Of a stretch of DNA of 64,000 nt, positions 24,179 to 34,899 are shown in pieces. The notes below the pieces were generated by a model, which was not told where the DNA came from, searched no databases, and saw nothing but the letters and a program-made list of their open reading frames with translations. A program made the translations under genes and the position numbers. Numbering within the stretch: position 1 is the first letter of the stretch; each line of letters opens with the position of its first letter. The stretch is from Bryum argenteum (Eukaryota > Streptophyta > Bryopsida > Bryales > Bryaceae), in assembly GCA_037043015.1 (NCBI GenBank), contig CM073321.1, positions 16,675,001 through 16,739,000 of the forward strand, given 5' to 3'.

Positions 24179-25161
24179 TTAAAGTTCATAGTATCTTCTC
24201 CTCATAAAATATCTCTTTAGTCTCATCCACATTCTAGTTTGATCATATGGTATCACATCTCCTCTTGAGTCTACTCCTCCATGGGCTATATATCCATGAC
24301 CCACAGACTTATAATAACCTCTTTTTGGGTCTGTTTGACTGGACCTCCCCTTGTTCGGAGCAGTTTCATAGTATATGTTTGCTTGAGTTAATGTGCTTTG
24401 ATATGCAATCACATCATTATTCCATATTTCAGGTATATAAATAAATAAAACATGATTGAGTGATAAAGCACTTGGATTTAATATTTTATTATTTATTATT
24501 TTATTACCATCTAATAATAATGAAGCACTAGATGTTGTTGGTATAAGATGATTGTCTTCATAAACTTCTTGCCGCGCATATTCAAATTTGATATTTTCCC
24601 AATATGGTGTTTCTTTTTTATTTTTATCTGCTAGAATGTTTGTGTAGCTAATAATAATTCTCATGTTAGTTTTTATATCAAATTTCATGAGAAAAGATAA
24701 TTCAAAATGTCCTTTTTGTATCAATGCACATTGAAGTATCTTGTTTCAAAGAGGCATTTATTTTTTGTTTTCTTCACTTTTTTTTGTAAAAAGATTTGTA
24801 ACCGATGGAAAGTATCATGAAAATCCTGTAAAGTAGTTATTTCAATATCTTTTGTGATAAATGTATCAAAGATATATTTTATGTGTTTTTGGAAATCAAG
24901 GTTCAATAAATTTTCACATATAAGAAAACGTGATGTTTTTTTAAGGCAAGCACCACAAATTTTGTGGAAAAAATGAACATAATATTGTTGTTTTGCAAGA
25001 ATAAGCAATTCCACTTTAGATGTTCGTTCCATAAATATTTTATGGAAATACTTGCACCCTAAAGTTTTTTTGCATGGAATAACATACGAACAATCGAACA
25101 ATTTTTGAGAGTGTTGTGGGGTTTTACAAATGACATATTTAACTAAATATGGATAGTCCAC
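24179..25161 (-). pseudogene. Unrecognised AT-rich gene remnant, two frames
   Basis: Two adjacent reverse frames, 25161-24721 (146 codons) and about 24724-24179, abut at a frame change, suggesting one gene broken by a frameshift. The first is Lys/Phe/Cys-rich; the second ends with a basic tail (MWMRLKRYFMRRRYYEL). Their base composition is far more AT-rich than the flanking element genes, and no palindromes occur within. I recognise no family. A nested foreign insertion is possible. Confidence 0.35.
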
Positions 25162-25675
25162 GGTCTACAACTAAGAACAATGGTTGCAAAATGATTTCTA
25201 TAATCTCGGTTCTATGAAGATACTCTTCAAATATGTAGACTTTAAGGTCATGGATGGAGGGATCTCCCCTTGTTTTAAAGTCTATAAATAAGCCCAAAGT
25301 CCATATTCAGTTAAATGATGCATACAAGCTCTAGTTTTAAAATCATATATCAACTTTAAAACATTTTGAAATTCTATGAAGTTAAGGGTAATCACTTATG
25401 CAATTCTAAGCTTTTTTGCCTCATGCACTTCAAGCTTATCTATCTCGGGAATAAAATGAATAATTATAGACTAAGGAAATATAAGGCAATAAACTTTAAT
25501 ACACAAAATCTCTATAAATATTATAATGAATATAATATACATTCTTAACATTATATGTAGTTATTTGAACAAGCTTTTACTTTGCTTTTCAAATTAAAAG
25601 GGTTTTTAAAAGTAGGAAATGTAAAAGTCTATAATAAATTTTAAAAATATAAAAGTATAAATTAAAAGTATACCA

Positions 25676-25839
25676 GGGGCTTCAACTACCATAGTTGGGG
25701 CCCCAACTAGTGCAGCTGAGGGCCCCAACTACTACACCTGGGGCCCCAACTAGTGCAACTGGGGGCCCCAACTAGTGCAGCTGGGGACCCCAACTACTAT
25801 AGCTAGGGCCCCAACTAGTGCAGCTGGGGACCCCAACTT
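25676..25839 (+). repeat. Tandem repeat of GGGGCCCCAACTAGTGCAGCT units
   Basis: Seven or eight units of about 22-24 bp with GGCCCCAACTA cores. Variants read GACCCCAACT and ACTACTATAGCT. The core GGGGCCCC is itself palindromic. No coding role is seen. Confidence 0.85.
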
Positions 25840-26995
25840 GTTGACGCATTTTTGTGCCAAAATTAGGTGTCGCCCTTTGCTTCTATCTCATGTGTGTCTT
25901 TTGGTGATAACTAGTCAAACTTCATGTCTCGTAAGTTGCACAACTTAGTATGGGTCGTCTCGACAGTAGGGCAAGCTAAAAGGCATATAAGAGGGTATAA
26001 GAAGCTACAGAGCTCATTCTATTTTTGTTTGCACAGACCCTTTATGTAGTTTTATGATGTTAAAGATGGATTGTAGGTGGGGTGATCACAAAATTTTGCT
26101 TTGCAGAGAGTCATGGCCTCTTAACCCCTCTTTCTATTCTTGTGTTCACTCACTTGATTGCGGATCTTGAGTTCTTGCGGAGCACTACCAAAACCAACTC
26201 GAGTCTTGACCTCCTCCACACTGCTTAGAACCTCCATGTAAGTATCAAAACTTACTAGCTTAACATGTAAACCTCATATGGCAAACTTATCTTTGTAATA
26301 AGGTTTTTGTACTCATTTTTTTATCACCATCTTTCCATGTTCATGGATGTTCTTGAAAGATTCTTAAGTAGCAACATACATTCAAGAACACAAACGTAAA
26401 AAACTAAACTTAGTGTTGAAGCAATTAGTTTTCTAACACGAAACAAAATTTAGGATGAAAATAAATAAACGCAAAACCATAAGCATAATTTTGTGTTCTA
26501 TATAAAGTTTTGTAAATTTTGTAAATTTTAATTTGTTTTGGTTTTCTAAATTTTCTAAATTTTTGATTTGTGAATTTTATAAATTGATATTTCTAAATTT
26601 TTTTTATATCTTTTGAAATTATCATGTGCATAGGCATGGTCATGCATGACCATGCCCATGCCCATGATAATTTCATGTGCATGGTGGCCATCATGGGGGG
26701 CATGATGACCCCCCTGCGTCGCCTTTCCTGCTCACTTTTCCTCCTTTCCTGCTGTCATGATTTCCCTTGTTCTCTCTCGCATTTGCCGCAGCTGTCGCAG
26801 CGTTTGCATTTTCGTTTTCTTTTGTCGCAGCTCAGTCGCAGCTCAGGTTTTGTCGCAGCCGTCTTTCTCGAAGCTCGCTGGCGCGCTTTGTTTGCTTTTG
26901 TGCAACGCTGGTGTTGCTCGTTTGCTTTCGCGCAGCGTCAAACATTCTGCAGCCGAACTGTTCTCCTGAGCGCCAAACCTCCCTGCGCGTTGCAG

Positions 26996-28104
26996 GTTAG
27001 TTTATCGCCTCCACTTAGGGTTAAGTGCTGAAACTCGGCGGGTTGTTACTTTGTGCACTTTGATGCTGATGCGTTCGTGTTTTATTGCGTGTTTTATTGC
27101 GTGTTTTATTGCTTGTTTTGGGACAGTCGGGGTGCCGGGATTTGCCGATTACTGAGACAGTCCGGCACTTAGAGCAATTCGGGACAGTACGGGTGGCGAG
27201 ACTTCGCCGGATTCGGGACTGGCATCTCTGCAATTCGGGAGCACTTCGGGCTATTCTAGAGCACTTCGGCAGTTAAAGCAATAAGGGTTTAGGGTTTAAC
27301 ATTCAAGAGGAGGTACGCTTGAAGCTTCTTTTACAATTTTGTACTGGTAATTCGCCACCATAATAGCTTAGAGAGCAGTGGCTATATTGTCGGGTCGACG
27401 ATACAAGGCTCGTAAAGGCCTTATTGTCGGGTCAACGATACATGGCTCCTGATGGCCTTATCGTCGGGTCGGCGATACAAGGCATCAAACAGCCTTATCG
27501 TCGGCACGACAATATAAGGCTCCTACTGGTCTTATCATCGGGTCGACAATACGAGGCTCCTAATGGCCTTATCGTTGGGTCGACGATAGAAGGCATCGAA
27601 CAGCCTTATCGTCGGCATGACGATAGGAGGCTTCAGACAACCTTAAACGTAGAAAAATCTAGGAAAACCATACTAAAGCAGAATAAGAAAATTTATCGTC
27701 GGGTCAACGATAATAAAATTAAATATACTATCATGCTCTCAATCAATAAAAATCAAAGTTACGAAGCTATCGTCGGACCGACGATACCAAGGTTGGGAGT
27801 AGCTAGATGAGAGCTCTATAGGTCAGAATCAACGCAACTAAAACATTCATTCCATGAGAGTCCATGAGAGCATATCGTCGGCTCGACGATAAGGTCTGCA
27901 GTTCATTCAAACGAGTATTCTTAAACTGGAATTTCGTCGTGCTAACCATACCCTACGTAGTATAGCAATGGTTACGCTCTTTTTTTATCAAAGATATCAG
28001 AAGACTGCATCATTGGGTCGACGATAGGAAGCTTAAAATCAGCATAGAACTAATTGCGGAGCGGCAAAACGTCTAACTCGAATCCTTGACGGTGATGTAG
28101 ACAG
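26996..28104 (+). other. Predicted 5'-UTR intron of the unknown (+) gene
   Basis: Donor GCGTTGCAG|GTTAGT at 26996 and acceptor GTAGACAG at 28104, six bases before the ATG at 28110. The upstream GC-rich exon-like sequence (about 26700-26995) looks like a transcribed leader. The intron contains eleven copies of the 17-bp palindrome, mirroring the arrangement of the divergent gene. Splicing is predicted only. Confidence 0.45.
27386..28025. repeat. Palindrome cluster B: eleven ATCGTCG-NNN-CGACGAT sites
   Basis: Sites start at 27386, 27423, 27460, 27497, 27534, 27571, 27608, 27695, 27769, 27875 and 28009. The first seven are spaced exactly 37 bases apart and are separated by CAAGGCTCnTnAnGGCCTT-like linkers, so part of this cluster is a 37-bp tandem repeat. 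The later four are irregular. Perfect copies are 27769 (centre GAC) and 27875 (centre GCT). The central triplet is most often GGT here, against ACT, ACA or AGC in cluster A. Confidence 0.9.
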
Positions 28105-29552
28105 ATAAAATGGCGGAAGTCGTAGCATACGACTACAAAGTCACCCTGCACCACCTCGAGCCGTTCGTGAATCCGTTGGGAGACGTGCCATTTTTCGAAG
28201 AAATGGCCGAGACATATGGAGATCTCTGGTAGTTCAGGCCCCATGTTCAAACATAGAATTTTGGAGTCAACAAATTCAAGAATTTTGTCTTCATTTGATA
28301 CAGGGCGAACGGATCATCTACTTATCTGCCCTCGAATCACAACGAGAAGGTCACCATCATCGAGTTCCACAGAGACATCTACATTGTCATCGTGCTCCGT
28401 GCAGTGGACGAGAATGGTTTCGAGCAAGATCACTGCCACTCTATTGTCATCGATACAACAAAGGAGCATGGAATTTTCGACATTCAGGACCTGATGACGT
28501 ACTTTGAGGGGTCCGAAATGGCCTCTCTGAATAGCGAGTTCATTAGGTTGGGATATGTGGGCGGACCATGTGGCTCTGGAAAGTCCATCGCGAATCGACT
28601 CATGAGGATTTTCCAAACACTCGATCGATACGCCCTGGCTAACGTCTGCTCAGAACCCGCTGCGCGACGAACACCAGTGCAGCCGAATCGGGGTGCTTCG
28701 ATTTCACGCCTGAATTTGGCGTGCACCCCTTCCGGATCTGCAGGCAGAGGAGTAACACCAAGTCAGCCTCGGTCGGAGGGTAAGAAGAGAGCACCACCTT
28801 CTACAGATGGAGCTGTGTCGAGCCGCAAGCGCAAGAAACCCGCCTCAGCCGCACCAAGTACTGCAATAGTACCAACTCAAACTACAGGGAGTTCAGGGTC
28901 AGCATTGACAAACGTGACTGCTAGGGCTGGTACTTCTGATGAGAATCTGGAGGAGTTCGAGAAAACCGCGAACTTAGAGAAGGAGTTCTGGGATAACCAC
29001 AAGGACTGCTTTATGATGAACATGAACCCGATGGAGGTAGATATCGATCAGTGCATACTGGCCAAGGATCAATATGTTATCCGAACGCTGTAGCAGGACA
29101 TGGTTGAAGGAGTCGCCAGAGAACTTGTCTAGATGATCGATGTCAAGCAGAGATAGAAAATCTGCCTAACTCTAGTGGATTCCAAGGAGAAGCTGCTAGA
29201 GAACAAGCCAGAAGATTGGGATGAGATCAAAGACGAGAAGTTCATGATCATCAACGGGCAGGATAGCGTTTGGGCATCAAAACAGCTGCAGAAAGAAGGA
29301 TGTGGAGAGGTTCGGCGCAACAAGCTCTGCAAATGGAACGCTTACATCATCTGGACATTGGACGCAACTAAACTTTGAGAGATATCAAAATTCTACAACA
29401 TCACAAACTACCTAGATCATGCACAACCGTCATGGGGACACCAAATAGTGGCGTGTAGAAATATTTGGATAGCCCTAAAGCGGCCAACTGATGTATTTTT
29501 CAAAGCGGTCACGAGGGGTAATAAGGCGGAGCACAACGTCGTCAGGTTCAAG

Positions 29553-29655
29553 GTAACATTTTGATCCCAAGTGGCTATCGTTGCATCGACGATACCTCTT
29601 ATGCTGACGTTCATCTTACTTCACAATGCTAACCTGAGCTAATTAACGTACGCAG
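29553..29655 (+). other. Intron 1 (103 bp) of the unknown gene, with a palindrome
   Basis: AAG|GTAACA to CGTACGCAG|AGC. The reading frame changes register exactly across it (frame open on both sides), which supports a real intron. One 17-bp palindrome copy lies at 29577-29593 (centre CAT). Confidence 0.75.
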
Positions 29656-30981
29656 AGCTTCACAGATGCTGTGACGGAGAGATACCAGAACATCAATCCA
29701 ACATGGGATGGGGCACACATAAAGTCCGCAGCCAATCTGAAGAATGAGATTCAAATCATCACCCTACCGGACCACAAGTTTGACTATTGGGAAAGGTTTC
29801 TTCAGAAGCATGCTGATGGCGAACTAATCCACCCCGTCTCAAAATTGCCTTTCAACAAAACGAAGACCTATAAGTCCAAGAATAACAAGTTGAAACAGGA
29901 GTTCTTCAAGCGATGCGGATGGTTCACCGACACAGACTTCACCATCATGTCAAGGCATCTACTTGGAGAAACACCGGGACGGACGGCACCATATCCGAAA
30001 GTCATTGTTGGGAGATCTCTGGTACTTGTGGCGGACAACCTTGCGTGCGTCGACTGGGTGGCGAGAAGGAAGCGCACGAAAGTTGTGCTTGAGGATATCA
30101 TTTCAATCAAGCCCTCCCTCAAGCTTATCGACGTCGGCGGCGACACCATTGACGCCACATGGAAGGCGTGGAAGATTAGGCACCGTTTCACGTCGGCGAG
30201 CTGGGATTTTCTCTTGACATATCCCAGCGCAGAGTACTACAGGAAGCGCCTCCGCAACAAGGCAAAGACAAAAAATGCGGTCGAGTTGGAGTAGCAGCAT
30301 CCAGAGGTGGTGCACATGTACAGAAGGTTCATGACGCTCAAGTACCGCCCGAAGGAGCCTCTTGAGAGTGTGCAGATCAGAGGGCTAGATTTCAAATCGA
30401 AGGCTTTAGTCACGAGCAGCCATTACACCTACACTTCACGCGTGGTGAATCTGGCACTACTCGACTTGCGCAATGTCCCATTCTCGCAACTGACCTAGAC
30501 GAGCGGAGTCGTGGACCCATTCCTGGACTATCTGCGGCATCATCTAGAGCCCAAGATCTCGGAGCCGAACGTCTAGCTGATGGTCTTGTCTAGAAAGGAA
30601 GACCAGAAAGTTGCATCGAAGTTTGCAGCTAGAGAGCTCCCTCAAGATGAGCCGTCTCTCTCCACGTACGTACCAAGTAAGGCGGAAATGTTGGACAACG
30701 TCAGCAAAAGAAAGACCGCACCGGACGTGACACTTCTCTTCCTGTTTAAGAAAGGAAGTGAATTAGCAAAGGATGCGACGAAGTGTGTCAAGAAGAGGTA
30801 TGACACACCAGCTAATCGCCTGTACTATATAGAGGCCGCGACAAATACGGAGGCAAAATGGCGGGTGTATCCAACTGAGCTTCGCATAGAGTTCTACTTT
30901 GAGATACTTGCCGCGTGCGCGTCAGTGAAGGAGAATATCATTGGCATTCACGCGGGCGCGAAGTTCCTCCTTGCCACTAAG

Positions 30982-31121
30982 GTAACCACTCGTAGACTAT
31001 TCTTTGGTATCGTGGGGTCAACGATAACCAAAGCTTTATTTCAACTCTATGCTTTATAGTAGTGTGAATTATTGTCGGCTCAATGATAATGTGATCTAAC
31101 AGTGTTCCATGTATATGCCAG
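30982..31121 (+). other. Intron 2 (140 bp) of the unknown gene, with two palindromes
   Basis: AAG|GTAACC to TATGCCAG|ATG. Again the frame is open on both sides in different registers. Palindrome copies are at 31009-31025 and 31071-31087. Both small introns carrying copies argues that the motif is wanted outside coding sequence. Confidence 0.75.
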
Positions 31122-31785
31122 ATGTTCGGAGCTCATTACTATGGGTTTGTAGATCGTCACGACGTGAAGAGCGAAATCAAAATCCTGGCTCTTGCAGAAC
31201 GGCTTGACATGAACAACTTCATGCACTCGAACTCGCCGTATTTGATAGATTTTGTTCCTCCGGTCACGCGGAGTCCCGTAATAGTGCACTTTGACTCACC
31301 TCCGTCGCCAATGATAAATCTAAAATCTCTTGTTGAAGGTGGGCTCGGAGTAGTGCGCCAACCTGAAGAAGTAGGAGCGCATGTTTCCAATGATCCGGGC
31401 ATCCAAGGCATCAATCAATACGGGACGAACACATTCCGAGTCTGCTCGAGGATGAATTTTGAGCGAGCTTTCCCCCTCGCACTAATAGATGACCAGGGGG
31501 CCGGTTCATCTCAAAATCCCATCGACATGGGGACAAATTCTGAGTACGAGGCGCAACGCAACCATCGTTTAGATGACAAGGATTCAAATGTCGATGCACA
31601 AGCGGACGATATTGTGCATTTGCAGGTCACTCCCTTGGAAGGCCAACAATCCCCCTCACAGGATCAAGGCGAGCATGATTTCTATCATGACGATGCCATC
31701 CAAGATGATACCGTCATCAAATTGGCTACGAGAGATTTGGGAGAGCATGGTGTGGTCGCCCAAGTCGGTTCTCAGAATGTCGAGG

Positions 31786-33365
31786 ATCGTCGGTCCGGCG
31801 TTGCTGAAGAGCCTGTCGGGGAACCTGGTCCTGACCCCGAACAAGAGCAGGCGTCAGATCGTCGGGGCGACGATGTACAGGAGGATGTGGTGGACCTCCG
31901 ACAAGCCGGCGCGGGGGGTGAAGAAGTCGATCGTCGTGCCGACGATGTGGAGGAGGATGTTGTGAATCTCCCTCAAGCCGGTGCAGGGGATGGAAGGGTC
32001 GATCGTTGTGCCGACGATAGACAAGTTCAGGATGTTGATACCCAACATGGCGGTGCAGGGGTAGAACCGGTGGAACAGGACCACGCTATAGTTCCTACAC
32101 ATGATGGAACTGATCGTGGTAAAGGCCAAGATGCCGCGGATCGTCGACTCGACGATCGGGACGCAGTGAATAATCGGGTATCCACACATGCGGGGGCAGA
32201 GAGGGCCATACGCGGACAAAGGCAAAGAGGAAATTCTGCGGGCAGCAGTAGACAGGTCATTTTAGAGGCGAGGGTAAACCGGGCGTCCCGCAGGCGTAGG
32301 CAGAGAGGTCATCCGGCTGGCGAGGGCAAACAAGATAATCCCGAGTCGCAGGCTCGCGAAGTCGTGGGCGGCGATGGCGATGTAGTTGTGACCCAAGTTG
32401 TCGAAGATCGGGAACCGAGTCCCTCAGAGATCATTCATCTTCCTAGCAATGACGAGTTCGATATATCGCACTCATCGGACGAGGATGACGAGGAACCCGT
32501 AGATCCGGACGCTGTGGAGTACAAAATCACGACGGCCCCCAACGGCTTGCGAGTCAAGTTTGAAAAGGGATATTGGGAGAAGGACGAAGAAAGGAGGGCG
32601 AAGAGAATCAGGCGGGCTCAGGAGAAGGAGGAGGTGAAGGCCGAAAACATGAGGTTAGCTCAAAAGCAAGCCCAGTCGGACAAGATAGTGGAACAACTGC
32701 AGGCTCAGATGGCACAGATGCAGTTGTCGTTGCAGAGCCAGACCGGGCTCAATCTTGGTGCCGCCGTACTGTCCTTTCCAGTGCTTCCTCTGTCGACATC
32801 CGCCCCCTCTACCTCAATCCCTCTCTTGTCGACATCGTCCGACCCTCCTGCTGAGCTCATGGTCGTGACCACGCCACCGCCTCCTTCTAGCACATCGGAA
32901 CCTCTACCTCCTCTGGTAGAACAGCAGCCGCCTCTAGCGACTTCGGATCATCTCTCCAAAGATGAAGGTGCTCATGTCCCCTCTAGCACTGCCGACTGCG
33001 CTGCTCCAACCTCAGTGGAGTCACTTGTTCGTTGAGCTGACGATGAAGGCCCCGCGGTATCACCTGCTCCAACTTCGGCTGTGTCCCCTGATCGTTGACT
33101 CAACGATACCAGTGGAGCAGTCCCCTCTGCAAACAGTGACGTCATAGAGTCGACTCCTCCCTGCCAGTTGTCAACGATTCCATCCACCGTTGAGGGGCCT
33201 TACGACCTCTGGGTGCCTGAGACGGCTGCACCACTGGGATCTCCTGCCGTACAACATCATCGCCATGACGATAATGTTGATGATGAATCTCAAGAGAGTC
33301 CTCGTATTGAGGTCTAGCCAACAGCCGGAGATGCTCTCGCAGACTCGGATCGTCGAGCCGACGAT
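31786..33365. repeat. Palindrome copies in coding exon 3
   Basis: Copies start at 31786, 31858, 31930, 32002, 32140, 33028, 33091, 33256 and 33349. Perfect arms occur at 31858, 31930, 32140 and 33349. All are in the same codon register, GAT-CGT-CGn-nnC-GAC-GAT, giving DRRxDD or a close variant. Two carry CGA-to-TGA changes inside the motif (33033, 33096). Sharing the DNA motif with introns means the constraint is at least partly on DNA. Confidence 0.85.
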
Positions 33366-34031
33366 GGTGATGAGGAGGACAAAGTCGAGAAAGTTGACTA
33401 CGAGTTGGGAGTTGACAACCTGGAGGTTGGGAGCTCAGAACTTCAAACGGCTCCTGAAGTTCCTTCTCACGACCCCGGTGCAGACGACCAGGTACAGAAC
33501 TCTGACCCTTACTGTTTTGATTGATTCCACGCCCCCCACTGGAGTCTCTCATGCCGTGTGAGCGTAGCCAAACTCCAGATTGCTCTTTGTATCTAATTTG
33601 TATCTTATGCTTGTTAATAGGATATCAACTTCGGTTCTTGAGTGCTCATGGCGGACAACATTCAAGTCCGTTGCTCGCGTACTTGTATTGTAGTGTACTG
33701 CCTAGTGTAGAGAGTAGATTCGAGTGCCAACTGCGGCTTGCGAAATTATCCCAAATGTATTATGATATCCTTGTTTATAATGATATGCCTATTTTGAAGG
33801 CCTTTTTCCGCATACATGCCTAATTGTCTTTGCTTGTCAATGTATATGCTGCACAGTTACCAATCAGTGTTTGCGTGCCACTCTCATTTGAACTGAAAGC
33901 AATCTCAAATGGGAGGCCGGAGTTGATCAGAACGACTAAAAGCTCCTGTCTACTCCCTGGCTCTCCCATTTCTTCATTACCCGAGGTAACTTCTTGATCA
34001 ATCTCTCTGTGTCTTTTGTCTTGCTCGAGTA

Positions 34032-34878
34032 GATGTCGAGGATCGGGTAGCTCTCGAGCGTGCGATAGAGATCCTCATAAGGACCCTTCCGCCTCCGCCG
34101 CGGAGGAAGTGCTTGAATATTGTCCTTGACCTGAATGGCGTTCTCTGCCATTCTACGTATAGGTCCAACCACAGTGGACCCAAACTGTACACTTTGGGGG
34201 ACAATATTCGCTCGCATAGGACTTACTGTCATTGGTCCTAAAGTGGTGTTCGCGAGGAAAAATGTCGGGGATTTTCTCCGGCAAGTTTCCGACATCACGG
34301 AGAAGGTCTTAGTGTGGACTTCAATGATGAAGCATAATGCTGAGGGTGTCGTTGGCCACCTCTTTAGGGGTGACAAACATCCTTTCAATGTCCTCTGCCA
34401 AAAGGATTGCACCACGATCCAGCTCCCCGACGGGAAGTCCTTTCAGCTCGGCCACAAGGTTGTGTACATGAAAGTGCTCTCGGAGGTTGTGTTCAGCAAT
34501 CCTAGTGGTGACACGTTCTTTTCCCCAGACAATACTCTTCTCATTGATGACTCTCCCCAAAAGAGTATCTGCAATGAGAACGGTAATGCTCTGTTCCTTC
34601 GCACCTAGAGTCTTCGGGATGGCGAGAACGACTTCCTCATGGAAGACCTTCTGCCTTGGCTAAACTGCCTAGATTCCCACGAGGGACATTTGCAGCGATT
34701 CGTGGAGGACAATCGCATTGGCCAAAACCCGCTACGTCCTCGTGACCCGACCGCCAAGAAACTCATCGCCGGCATGTTGATGTCTTCGCAAACCATGGGG
34801 ACTCGATTTAGTTTACCGGAGATGGGCCTAGTCATAGAACATGGGCGCACGGTTACTAGGAGATCTAGCTTTCTGTAG
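34032..34878 (+). pseudogene. FCP1-like (HAD/CTD phosphatase fold) relic
   Basis: Two frames read one FCP1-homology domain. Frame one gives RRKCLNIVLDLNGVLCH (HAD motif I, DLNGVL as in plant FCP1-like proteins). After a frameshift near 34200 the other frame gives RKNVGDFLRQV, VLVWTSMMKHN (motif II), a Lys-containing stretch (HKVVYMKVL), LLIDDSPQKSICNENGN (motif IV, DDSP) and LLPWLNCLDSHEGHLQRFVE. One in-frame TAG (34606) splits the last part. Family members dephosphorylate Ser of the RNA polymerase II tail or similar substrates; this copy cannot. It lies just behind the unknown gene, same strand, inside the 18-kb element, so it is probably captured cargo. The overlapping reverse ORF is a shadow. 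Confidence 0.75.
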
Positions 34879-34899
34879 CTTGTTTTCCCCATCTACATT

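Larger units (their letters stand above)
28110..33524 (+). pseudogene. Unknown 1,724-codon element gene, three coding exons, 13 stops
   Basis: Exons 28110-29552, 29656-30981 and 31122-33524 join in phase. The ATG opens MAEVVAYDYKVTLHHLEPFV and the end is a TGA at 33522. Premature stops are nine TAG (28230, 28254, 29091, 29130, 29154, 30292, 30496, 30574, 33315) and four TGA (28296, 29376, 33033, 33096), with no TAA and no frameshift. Landmarks: GPCGSGKS in exon 1 fits the P-loop pattern but may be chance; exon 2 has FKRCGWFTDTDF; exon 3 begins MFGAHYYGFVDRHDV. It continues with an acidic region containing repeated DRRxDD, an Arg-rich RASRRRRQRG, a coiled coil and a Pro/Ser-rich tail. I recognise no family. 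I infer a nuclear, possibly DNA-binding element protein. Confidence 0.7.

Noticed and set aside
26624..27031. 135-codon Ser/Leu/Phe-rich ORF
   Set aside because: It overlaps the predicted leader and splice donor of the unknown gene, is open in three frames and shows no domain.
21797..28025. Palindrome clusters as a CRISPR array
   Set aside because: The unit is 17 bases with a variable centre, spacing is irregular in cluster A, there are no unique spacers of constant length, copies lie in introns and coding sequence, and the source is a plant nucleus.
28560..28600. GPCGSGKS as proof of an ATP/GTPase in the unknown gene
   Set aside because: The P-loop pattern is short and common by chance; no Walker B or other nucleotide-binding motif is visible around it.
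18763..33524. TAG read as glutamine (altered genetic code)
   Set aside because: TGA also occurs as if arginine, terminal stops are TGA, and neighbouring relics use TAG, TAA and TGA as ordinary disabling stops. Methylation decay explains the pattern better.
33936..34415. Reverse-strand ORF of 159 codons
   Set aside because: The forward strand carries FCP1 motifs in the expected order over the same bases, so this ORF is the shadow of that relic.
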